NCBI GenBank assembly: GCA_012064415.1
Contig: SSNU01000143.1
Coordinates: 1 to 64,000 of the forward strand
Length of the DNA stretch: 64,000 nucleotides
Source of the DNA: Gyrodactylus bullatarudis
Taxonomy: Eukaryota > Platyhelminthes > Monogenea > Gyrodactylidea > Gyrodactylidae
Direction of reading: 5' to 3'
Below are positions 36,371-46,496 of the stretch, in pieces. Both the position numbers and the translations under genes were made by a program. The notes beneath the pieces were generated by a model. The model was not told the origin of the DNA. It worked only from the letters and a program-made list of their open reading frames with translations, and searched no databases. The stretch's first letter is position 1, and each line of letters starts with the position of its first letter.

Positions 36371-37107
36371 TAAACTTAATTGACATGAGGATGAGAATTT
36401 CCTATTTTTACAAAAAACTCAATATTTTTATCCAGAAAGTCAGGAAAAAATTTATGTTTTGGATTCCACTATGAAATGAGCTGATTAGGTTTGAAAACAA
36501 AAAAAATTTCCGAAAAAAATTTTATCTGACGTTTGAATTTCGGAAATGTTTCAAATTTCCACTTTTTCAACTTTCAAATTTAAAATGTTTTATCGATTTC
36601 AAAGATTTGAAGCAGTTAAATATTGATATTCAGGATCAAAATTAGACGAGGATTTCGAATTCGCCTGCAGGAATTCACAGAAATTTGTCATTACGGTGGG
36701 AAATCGAACCATTCGAATTTTTCGATTATCACGAGGGAAAATGATCCAGAATATAGAGATTGAACTTTTTCTTGGAAAGAGTAATTTCCTCTCATATTCT
36801 ACGGCCAAATTCGAAATCCTCGTCTAATTTTGATCCTGAATATCAATATTTAACTGCTTCAAATCTTTGAAATCGATAAAAAATATTGGATTTGAAAGTT
36901 GAAAAAGTAGAAATTTGAAACATTTCCGAAATTCAAAAAACGGCTCAATTTTAGTCAGATAAAATTTTTTTTGTTTTCAAAACTAATCATAGTGGAATTT
37001 CATAGTGGAATCCAAAAAATAAATTTTTTCCTGACTTTCTGGATAAAAATATTGAGTTTTTTGTAAAAATAGGAAATTCTCATCTTCATGTCAACTAGCT
37101 TTAGTAA
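36371..37107. mobile_element. Near-perfect palindromic (foldback) MITE, ~740 bp
   Basis: Arms 36371-36665 and 36800-37107 are reverse complements: for example ATGAGAATTTCCTATTTTTA near the left end, and CAGGATCAAAATTAGACGAG next to the spacer. The spacer is about 135 bp. No coding content. A second, diverged copy follows in tandem (37171-37780). Confidence 0.75.
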
Positions 37108-37170
37108 ACGGCCAATTAAAATTTTTTATGAATTGAAAACTAAATTCCTGACATGGAGCTAACAAAAAAA

Positions 37171-37780
37171 GCTAGTTGACATGAAGATGAGAATTTACAT
37201 TTTTTACAAAAAACGTAATATTTTTCTCAGGAAAGTCAGGGAAAAATTTAATCTTCGAATTCCATGAAAAAATTAACAAATAAATTGTGGAAATAAAAAA
37301 ACTTTCTGAAAATATTCAATCTGACCAAAATTAGGCTGAAAATGCTCAGAATTTCCACTTTTTATACTTTTTTCAAAGATTTAAACCAGTTAAATAAAGA
37401 TATTCGAATTCGGCTGCAGAAAATCACAGAAATTCGTTATTATTGTGGAAAATCGTAAAATTTGAATTCATTGATTATCACGTAGGGGAATTATCCAAGA
37501 TTTAAAGGCTTAACTTTTTTTGCGAAAAGTAGATTCCTTTCTACCTCCACGGCCCAATTCGAATGCATTGTCTAATGCTGATCTCGAATGTCTTTATTTA
37601 ATTGCTTTAAATCTTTGAAATCGATAAAAATTTTGAGCTCAAAAGTTGAAAAAGTGGAAATTCGGAGCATTTTCAGAGATTCAAAAAACAGATTAATTTT
37701 GGTCAGGTTGAACTTTTTCAGAAAATTTTTTTATTTCCAAAATTTATTTGCTTATTTTTTCATGGAATTCGAAAAATACT
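37171..37780. mobile_element. Second, diverged copy of the palindromic MITE
   Basis: It starts GCTAGTTGACATGAAGATGA and has the same arm and spacer order as 36371-37107, with many substitutions. The outer part of the right arm is missing after about 37780. Confidence 0.65.
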
Positions 37781-38103
37781 TCGTCTAGATCCGATTTTTG
37801 ATCGATAATTCCTGAACTGTAAATAATCGCGTTAAATAACTGTAGATACTTAATAAGCGTATTCCCAAAACAATCATTTCGAAACCTTGGACTTTTATTT
37901 TTCTCTAAAACTATTTCTTATTTTAATTTATTCTCTTTAATTTTAACTTATCTCAATTTTTCAAGATCTTTGTATGGCAATCTGTTATAGGAAAAGCTTA
38001 AAAAGTTTTTCTCGAAAATTCTCAGATGCTTACATATCTCTAAGGATTCTAAGTGTAAAATTTCTTATAGATCAATAAAACAAAGTATAACATGTATATG
38101 TTA

Positions 38104-38684
38104 CCGTAAATATTGGAACTCCCTCGTGAGTTTCGAAACTCTTTAAAATAATCTGGGCCTGTTCACAAGAAATCAAGTGTAAAGTAAATGTCATGTATAA
38201 GTTTTTATTTTGCAGGTAATCTGGGGTCCTACATTTGTAGATTCCTTCAATCTTATTGGTTATTAATAACCATATCTTAGAAAGTTGAAAATTTCTATCG
38301 TATCGGGACTAAACATGAAATAATAAATAGATGGTTTTCTACCAATGAATTTTACTGTTCTTCAAGAGAAATTCATTTCATCTAATCAAGTTACCGCCTA
38401 AGAATGTTCTTTAAGGAGAATTTCTGGATTCGAGGCTAGGGTTTCATTAAATGTGCAAGCTTAATTGCAAGACAAATAGATGCAAATGTAGGCGTCAAGG
38501 CTTATTTCGTAACTCGAAGTGTCATAACAGTAGTCCTTGTAGTAATAAGTTAAAATTTGTATTAAATTTTGATTCATATCACTAAGGAGTTTGAGTTTTA
38601 CGATTTTGAATATTATTTCAAAATAAATTGATAGATAATTGAAAAATAGTTTCGAAACTCACGAGGGAGTTTTAATATTTACGG
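38104..38684. mobile_element. MITE with ~37-bp terminal inverted repeats and TA target site
   Basis: The left end CCGTAAATATTGGAACTCCC and the right end (reverse complement CCGTAAATATTAAAACTCCC) continue pairing through CTCGTGAGTTTCGAAACT. TA flanks both sides (38102-38103, 38685-38686). No reading frame. It fits a non-autonomous Tc1/mariner or pogo type. Confidence 0.7.
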
Positions 38685-39064
38685 TATCATATATTTTATT
38701 TGATATATACGGTTAGCTTGAACAAAAAAATAACTTTCAACAAAAAAAACTCAATCCAAAATTGAATATATACAGGTTTTAAATATTTTAAATTTTTCTA
38801 AATTTCAAACCTCGAAATTCGTTAGCTTGATAATCGTTTAGCTATTTTGTTAAAACTTAATTGAATTTAGTTAAAATAAAATAATTTCAGCGTATCCTTT
38901 CAATCATATACAGATAAGAGAATTCATGAGAAAAATTTAATCTTGACAACCATTCAATCTAAGAGTGTTGCAACTCAATATCTACAAAAAATCATTTTAG
39001 AAAATATCTATAAGCAAATAGAATCTAAAAGAGAAATACATAAAACACATTACAGCTCTGTATT

Positions 39065-39073
39065 TATAAAAGG
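39065..39073 (+). promoter_or_regulatory. Probable TATA box of SLC16-like gene B
   Basis: TATAAAAGG lies 33 bp before the ATG at 39107, which would leave a very short 5' leader. Confidence 0.45.
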
Positions 39074-39106
39074 TGAATAGTTACGAAATTCAACAGCTGA
39101 TCTTCT

Positions 39107-42100
39107 ATGAAGGTTGAGAAAGACCGAGGCTATGCTTGGGTAATACTGGCAGCTACCTTTTGCATCCAATTCTTCATTGATGGCATAATAACTTCTTTTG
39201 GGATTTTAATTGAAGAACTTCTTGATGAAGATGAGGAAATCGGCAGTTTACCCTGGATCGGATCGTTGAGCTGGGGCGTTGTAGGCTTATTTAGTCCCTT
39301 GGCGACAATAATTTTAACAAGATTCAATTTTCGCATTGTATTCTTCATCGGGAGTATTTTGGCAGCTTTCGGATGTTTCATTTCATTTTTTGTAACAAGG
39401 AAATTATTTTTAATTCTATCATTCGGTCTGACCACTGGTCTAGGTTGCAGCATCATGAATACTGGCTGTTCCTTGGTAATGTACGATTATTTCGATAAAC
39501 GTTTTGGCCTAGCCATGGGCATTGAAACATCAGGATCAGGTCTCGGGGAGTTGGTAATCATTCCGATTGTAAAACTTTTACAAATTCATCTGTCTTGGAA
39601 AGGGTCTATGATCATCCTGGCGGGGTTCTTTCTTCAGTGCTCTATTCTTGCAGTATTACTGAAGCCATTTAAATCAGATGGTGAAGATAACTCTTCGACT
39701 CGATCTGGGACTGAAATAAGCCATCTAAAACATGTTAAAAATTACTTTCGCAACCTCAAGAGAGTTCTCGCCAACGTTGAATTTCTGATTTACATAACTG
39801 CTTTTTTCTTGTTCACAATGTTCAGCGCAAGTTTCTTCTTCTTCATTGGCCTGCTGGGCTTAAAGTTGGGCTACACAGAAATGGAGACCACGTATTTGTT
39901 CTCAATATGTGGCGGGCTAAATGTTATCGGGGAGATTATAACTGGATGGTTCGTCGAGTTGAACTTGATGAATCATTACGTGTTCATATTCCTCATGTCG
40001 GGTCTATTCTCATTGCTGACTGTTCTTGCGCCAATTTGCAGAAACCTTTTCGGATCATTCTCTATTTCAGGTGAGTTTTTTTCATCTCTAGGCGCAAGGT
40101 GCATGATTTATTTGATATTTATGCTATCATGAATTCTAAGAGCTTCAGCAGCACTTCCACAATTTTTTATCGTAGTTTTTAGCATTAGGAATTAAGAAAA
40201 CTTGCATGTCACTTTATTTTCCATATCGTTAAGTGACGTTTGGACACTCTGAAACTTATTTATTTGTGCAACTATGAAATTGTACAATCTAATAAAATTT
40301 AATGACAAAGTTAGCATTCTATTTAATAGGTCATTTCAGTTATATCTCTTAAAAAGTATATATTTTCATCAAAACTGAAATTCAAATATTTTTTGGAAAC
40401 AAAAATTTTTTCTTAATTTAGAATTTGAACTAGTAAAAATAAACTCTCAAGAAAAAAAATATAAGTAACTATAATGATGAGATATTCGTCGTTTTATAAA
40501 AAAGATTTAGCTTAGAATACCAAATAATAACGGAGTTATTGAAATTTAAATCCGTTGGACATATATGTCCATCGGCACCGAAAGGGTTAAATCAATTTGG
40601 TAATTTTTCGATCCAAAGTATGGTTATATTTGAAGCTTTAGCAGATAGAGTTCAACTGATTGCATATTCGAATTATCAGTTATGATTACTCGATAAAAGT
40701 TATCTTACTTTTGGGGTCAAATTAGAATCATAATTTTGAACCAAGTAGTTCTCAATGGTGCTGAGAACACTAGGGTAGAGTGAAATTTTCAACCATATTT
40801 TTGTAAAAACTTTTCTGATAAAAACCCCGCAGACGAATTGTCACAAAAAAAATCGTACAATTGTAGAAAATTGTGAGAATTTCACACCCCATGACTGTAT
40901 TAATCTGATGAAGTCTCAAAATGGTTTTGATTTTCAATATTCTTCAGCCTATCGAAGTATCAAAGATACAAAGACCTCAAGAAGATCTTCAGTTCTGAAC
41001 TCCCTATTGAAATTAAGAAGTTTCTTCCAATGGAATATGGAAAATAATCCTGGGACACACTCTGATATCAGTTCAATAGGTGGTGAGCTTCGAATGTCAT
41101 TTCTCTGCCTAAATATTTCTGCTCAAGTATTTTCATCAAGTCCTCCAATAATGGATGTCATCTGAAGAATGGATCAAATTACACTCTTCTCACTGCAACT
41201 GGACTTAACGGAAACAATGAAATATATCCTATCGCAGTTGGTGTAGTATTTTCGGAATGTGAAGAATCATGGATGTATTTTCTTGAAAACCTTGATACCT
41301 TTCTATCTTTGAGAAGCGTTCAGGAGCTAGTCATCTTTTCAGACAGAGAAAAAGGATTGAAAAATAGTGTAGAGAAGATCCTGCCTAAAAGCCACTACTC
41401 ATTTTGTCTATACCACATAGGCAAAAACATCAAAAATAAATTCAAAAAGGATTTCAATCCAGAACTCTTTAAAACAGCAAAGCAGCCTTCTTTACAAGAA
41501 TTCCAAGAGGTTATGGAACAAATTAAAGCCAAGGACCTACGCATCCATGATTATATCATGGAAATTCCAACCAAGAATTGGGCCGAGCACGCATTTCAAG
41601 GATGCAGATACGGTAACCTTAGTTCCAACATAGCAAACTCCATGAATTCGTCGATGCTCAAAATGCGATATCTGCATGTGTACGAATTGGTCTATGAATT
41701 CGTAAATAACGCGTATGAAGACATGAGAAAAAAATTATTGAACTACAAAAATTGGTCAGAAATGTTCAGTCAATATTTCGGCAAAATCCTCAATCCAATG
41801 ATTGAAAAAGCAAGGCTTCTAAGTGTATTCCCAACTGACAATATTTCACTATTTCGTGTGGGCAAGGATGAGTTCAACATAGGGATCTGCTATTCGAAAC
41901 GTAAAATGACTTTCATGATATATGAAATGTACCTGAAAAGCATATCATAGTATGATATAATATACCATGATATATTTTTTCATTATTTCATGATATATTT
42001 TAAATTATTTACGTTTACATCTCACTTCATGATATATATTTCATATTAAACGATTAAAATTATATCATTCTCATTATTTTTCCCTTTTAAAGATTACAAA

Positions 42101-45100
42101 GCCATAATTATAGTTTTTGAATCAAAAGTAAACTTTAATTCTAAATGCTTAGGAATTTATTCAAAAAAATTATCCATATTACATCTAATTGAAATAATTT
42201 TTTTGATATTTTCATAACAGTTTATTTCTCTGCTTGTTAACAATTCTACCAGCAATACTGAAAACTCGCTCTCATGCACAAGAAGTAGCTGGAATGCAAT
42301 ATATATTCCTTTACCTTTATTACCAATATCTTGGAAATGTTTCCAATAAGGGCTTTTTTTAGAATCAGGTATTCTATAGAACACGTTTTGTGGTCTGTTT
42401 AATGCTTACTAAGGAAATGTGACTTTCAATGAATCACGCTGTAAGGTTTAATCTTATTGGTTGTTTTCGAACATATATATCTGATATGTGTCGAATATTT
42501 CATGAAGTAATTTTTTAGCATTTCATGATATGTAATTAGCATTATAGTTGTTTCTCGAAATTAGAGGAGAAGTACTCGAAATTAGTAGAGAGCTGTACAA
42601 AATTGATATAGAGCTGTACAAAATTAATGAATAGCTATACAAAAAACGAAATAAGCATAGACGAAAAACATATATAATTATTCGAAATTGGTAGAATCCT
42701 TGTTCAAAATAAGTCCACACTTTGACATAATAGAGAGAATGCTTAATTACAGGTCTTGAGCTGTTCAAAATTAGTGAATAGCTTTACGTATTGGACCATT
42801 GTTTATTCGTAATTAGTGCAGACTTATTCAATATTAGTGTTTCAACTGATCGAATTTAGGAGAATTAAAATATTTACGATATATTGACTTAAATTCATTG
42901 ATTAAATCATAAATAACAACTTTTCAATGATAAAAAAATCTATTTAGTTAGTTAGAGCTTCTTTCTTATGAAAATTATATTTCAATCAATGGATTTTATA
43001 GTCTATATTTTTGATAAATAAGTTTTAATAAACACTATTTGTTATAAACCTTATAAACTTTTTATTAAATATTCAATCTGCTCTAAAGGGTTCTTCCCTA
43101 AGAGCTCTCCTCATGAATTTCAACATATTTTCATAATAAGGAGAAAAATCATTGTCTTGTATTCTTGCTATTGAAATTTCAATATTGTTTGTGAGATCAA
43201 CGTTGTTTCGTGTTCTGTAGCTTTTGTAAAAACTTTTCAATTGAGAAAAGGTTTGTTCAATTGGATTCAGCTGAAGGGAATAACGAGATAAGAATTTCAC
43301 TATAATATCCTCTCTGAAAGAAGCCCGAAAGATATGAGATTTGTGAAATATAACATTATCCATTATCAAGGTTGCTTTCATTGGAAGAGAAAAATTCAAT
43401 TTCTGAACTATAAATTCTTGCAATATTCGACTGTTGCAAGTTCCGTCCATGGTTTCATATTCTAGAACTCTGTTTATTCCAATGACCATTAGCAATGTTT
43501 TGTTTCTTCTTCTTCGATCAGTATAAACAACTGGGCTTTCACCTAAAATGAACGATTATGATTATTATGATCTACCTGTTATACTCCAACCGTATTCTTT
43601 TTGTGTGTGTATATTGAAACCAGTCTCATCCAGGAAATAAAGATCATTTATATTCTGGCGGTTTTCTGTGTAAAACCAGTTTGCATAATTTTTACGTTGT
43701 TGTATAGTTTCCTCGTCGTCTTGCACTTCATATAGAACGCGTACTCGTTTCCTGGTAACTTTACATTCTTGAAATAGCTTATTCAATTGCAGATCTGAAA
43801 TTTCGAGGGATTCTTTCAATTCTTGTCGAGTGAGCAAACAATCATTCCTAATTTCATTAAGGAATCTTGACTTTGTTTCTTGAGGTATTGTTTTAGCCTT
43901 GCGTCCACGTTTTTGGCATTCATAAGCATGGTAGTTTCCAGTCTCATGAGCTGTACTTTTAGAAGAGTTCAGTGAGCTCGTTACATTTTCAATGTCCCCA
44001 TTGTTGTTTAGAATATTGACACCAATTTGAACTTTCGAATTGTCTATTAAAGCTCTGTTCATGTGTGATGAATATAAAATGTATCCTATGTGACCCAAAT
44101 TGGTCAATGACCAATAGTCATCAAGTAATAGTAAATTAGTCAATGAATTGATTTCTATTGGAGGAAAGTCTTGTATAATTAGAGAATTTTAATTCTCCTA
44201 AATTCGATCAGTTGAAACACTAATATTGAATAAGTCTACACTAATTACGAATAAACAATGGTCCAATACGTAAAGCTATTCACTAATTTTGAACAGCTCA
44301 AGACCTGTAATTAAGCATTCTCTCTATTATGTCAAAGTGTGGACTTATTTTGAACAAGGATTCTACCAATTTCGAATAATTATATATGTTTTTCGTCTAT
44401 GCTTATTTCGTTTTTTGTATAGCTATTCATTAATTTTGTACAGCTCTCTACTAATTTCGAGTACTTCTCCTCTAATTTCGAGAAACGACTGTAATGATAT
44501 AATTATAATTATAGCATGAGATACAGTGATTATTCATTTAATACCTGTATATGAAATGAGATAAAACATATCATATCATATGTCATTGTTTACATTTCGA
44601 ATAGCAGATCCCTAGTTCAACAAAGTTTTCAAAATAGTTAATCTGCAAGAAATTTAGTGCTCGTGTAATTTCATCAAGTCATCTGATAGCGTGTTTTTTC
44701 TATACAAAACAAAAAATTGAAGATTACGTCCCAAATTTCTTCAAGATGGAAACTTTGAATTCAACATATTCTACAAATTTTGTTTTTTGTGATATAGAAA
44801 ACCTCGAGGATGATGAGTTAGAACCCTTAGTTAATATTAGAAAAAGAGGTCGCCCGAAAAATAAAAGAATTCGCACTGAAGCTGAGAAAATAATAAAATG
44901 TGCTGAATATGCATATGCGAAGACTATTTCCAGAACAGCTTTATAATTAGTTCAATAATTTATAGAAAATAATTTAAAGAAAATCTATCTGAATTATTAA
45001 TCTTGATTTACATTAGAGTCTTACAGTAAAAATATTTCTATTGAAACATCTTATTTTTATTGAAACACGAATATTTACCCCCTAATTAAGTATTATTTAT

Positions 45101-46496
45101 CTCAACCTATCTAAATGTATAGAAATCACTTACTGCATTCTGATTGGTCGAGACAATACTTAATTAAGGGCTAAATATTCGTAATAAAAATAAGATGTTT
45201 CAATAGAAATATTTTTACTGTATAAGTAATAGTAATCATTAAAAACCTTTCAAACTAGACCATTCGAAGCTCGAGTCAACGTGTAATTGATTCACAACCC
45301 TTTCATTTGTGATCCAAAACCATGATTTTGATCGGTCGCTTACAAGTAGACATACATTAAAAAGGTTTTTTTAGAGTGCCTTTTTAAGGGAAACTTTAAT
45401 GTTCTTATGAAAAAGGACCTTCTCTTTTGTATTAATTGATAATTTCATAGTCTCTAATACCTCTCTGATCCTCACAATAAAGCTTTAAAAACTCAATTTC
45501 TGGCACTTATAAATTTTACCCTTGAAAACACGAGTTAAACGGAAAACTAAATGCACCAATGAATTTTTGATAAAATTTGTATATTTTTCACGGTATATTA
45601 CGCCCCAGTTTCTTCGGACTGGAGTGGCCAATGAGTTTCGCAACCGACTGTATCTATGGAAGGACCTTAGGGTTCTCCAGATAATTCAGATTCAAATACG
45701 AAAAGGTACCGGAAATAAAATTATTAAAACAAGTAATTTATTAATTTGCGATAATCTTAAGAAATTTTTTTGTGTTGAAAAAAATAATTTATATTGAAAT
45801 TAAGAGTTAATAGAGTCTAAAAGAGAAAGAACCATCTCTAAGGGTACATAAGATCATCAACCTACCAGGTAGCTTGCTTGGAAATTATAAAATTTAACTC
45901 TAGAAGAGAATTGCTATTTGGTTATATGTAAAATTTCTATACAATAAAACAAATCTTTTACTATTTTATCAATGTTATTCTGTTTATACCAGAAGTCAAA
46001 TTGTGACTATTCGGAAATTTTCGGAATTTTTCTGAATCTGAAGAACTCTAAAGGACCTTCGGTTCCATACATGTCCTAATCTAGATATATTCCCACAAAG
46101 TTTTAGCTATGTTAAATATATATAAATGTATTAAGAAGGCAGATGGAAAGCGAACAACGTTATAATCAATTTACCCTATTGTTTCTCTATTTTTCAGGTA
46201 TTTACGGATTCGCCTATTCAGTGGTCGATAGTTTGATTGAGTTCATATCGAGGAAAATATTTCAAGATGACAAATCCCTCTTCGAGGTGTCGATAGGTGT
46301 CGTTTACTTTCTCAATGGACTGTCTGATGTATTTGGAGCCCCGATAATTGGCCAAATTATGGATCACACTGATATCATAAAAGGATTTCAAATATCTGGA
46401 TACTTGTGTTTCTGTGGAACCTTTTTTGTTCTCATTTTGATAATCATAAAGTATTTTACCAAGAAAGATTCCAAATACTTTAAGCCTCTTGAATAA
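39107..46496 (+). CDS. SLC16 (monocarboxylate transporter-like) gene B
   Basis: Exons 39107-40070 and 46198-46496 join in phase (TCA-G/GT) to 421 codons. Exon 1 carries KDRGYAWVILAATFCIQFFI (TM1 signature), a glycine-rich run of membrane segments, the motif YDYFDKRFGLAMGIETSGSG, a short charged central loop with a Ser/Glu-rich insert (KSDGEDNSSTRSGTE), and ICGGLNVIGEIITGWF. Exon 2 adds IYGFAYSVVDSLIEFISRKI and the last three membrane segments, ending DSKYFKPLE. The 420-aa length is short but complete for a 12-segment carrier. The 6.1-kb intron holds three nested transposons and a MITE. The central and 3' parts of exon 1 are almost identical to gene A. The substrate cannot be told. Confidence 0.82.
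42157..42320 (-). pseudogene. hAT transposase C-terminal remnant
   Basis: The minus strand reads ERVFSIAGRIVNKQRNKLL and is followed by stops. This block mediates dimerisation in hAT transposases. The rest of the gene is deleted. Confidence 0.7.
42545..44491 (-). mobile_element. Tc1/mariner-superfamily element with ~310-bp terminal inverted repeats, inserted in the hAT element
   Basis: Arms 42545-42871 and 44186-44491 are reverse complements over more than 300 bp, starting TAGTTGTTTCTCGAAATTAG on the left and CAGTCGTTTCTCGAAATTAG on the right. TA flanks both ends (42543-42544, 44492-44493). Each arm carries about ten degenerate repeats of CRAAATTAGTG. Between the arms lies one complete transposase gene on the minus strand. 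High arm identity and an unbroken gene suggest a recent insertion. Confidence 0.88.
43073..44062 (-). CDS. Tc1/mariner-superfamily DD33E transposase, apparently intact, with a 33-nt intron
   Basis: Exons 44062-43576 and 43542-43073 join in phase to 319 codons. An ATG at 44062 is followed by a polar leader, a basic patch (CQKRGRKAKTIPQE), a helix-turn-helix (FLNEIRNDCLLTRQELKESL to VTRKRVR), then YFLDETGFNIHTQKEYGWS (first Asp), ATLIMDNVIFHKS (second Asp) and RYSLQLNPIEQTFSQLK (Glu). 33 residues separate the second Asp from the Glu. The 33-nt intron (GTAGAT to TTTTAG, 43575-43543) contains a stop. Its removal joins WSITG to ESPVVYTDRRRRNKTLLMVI, a normal beta-strand region. Such enzymes excise and reinsert the element at TA. 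The frame is open further upstream, so the true start could differ. Confidence 0.82.
45024..45220. mobile_element. 197-bp MITE with ~37-bp terminal inverted repeats and TA target site
   Basis: The left end CAGTAAAAATATTTCTATTG and the reverse complement of the right end agree for about 37 bases. TA flanks both ends (45022-45023, 45221-45222). An inner second pair (CGAATATT...TAATTAAG) makes the unit nearly palindromic. It contains the dispersed motif CATTCTGATTGGTCGA. It lies in the intron of SLC16 gene B. Confidence 0.75.

Larger units (their letters stand above)
41880..44614 (-). mobile_element. hAT-type element with 8-bp target duplication, itself interrupted
   Basis: Both ends read TAGGGATCTGCTATTCGAAA inward (about 25-bp terminal repeats) and are flanked by GTTCAACA (41872-41879 and 44615-44622), a perfect 8-bp target duplication as hAT elements make. 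Its minus strand near 42160-42310 encodes IPATSCA, then ERVFSIAGRIVNKQRNKLL, the C-terminal dimerisation block of hAT transposases, with stops. Without the nested Tc1-like element it is only about 0.8 kb, an internally deleted copy. Confidence 0.85.
40908..44946 (+). pseudogene. MULE transposase relic, split by an hAT insertion
   Basis: Remnants in order: KDTKTSRRSSVLNSLLKLR and NPGTHSDI (40960-41070); after frame changes LLTATGLNGNNEIYPIAVGV, SWMYFLENLDTFLSL, FSDREKGLKNSVEKILP (catalytic Asp) and FCLYHIGKNIKNKFKK (CxxH), typical of Mutator-like transposases. The frame runs to VGKDEFN at 41879, is cut by the hAT element, and resumes at 44623 as KVFKIVNLQEI, then CSCNF (SWIM-type zinc-finger remnant). 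A basic RKRGRPKNKRIRT tail follows near 44833-44871. Several stops and frameshifts. It sits in the intron of SLC16 gene B, same strand. Confidence 0.75.

Noticed and set aside
35097..39064. Search for exon 2 of SLC16-like gene A
   Set aside because: No sequence matching the conserved GFAYSFVDSL start was found on either strand in this interval.
39130..39456. Minus-strand frame of 108 codons
   Set aside because: Antisense shadow of SLC16-like gene B exon 1; similar shadows occur opposite genes C and D.
44746..44946. Possible small AT-hook gene (basic RKRGRPKNKRIRT motif)
   Set aside because: A basic GRPK-type tail is common at the C-terminus of MULE transposases, and this frame lies exactly where the split MULE should end.
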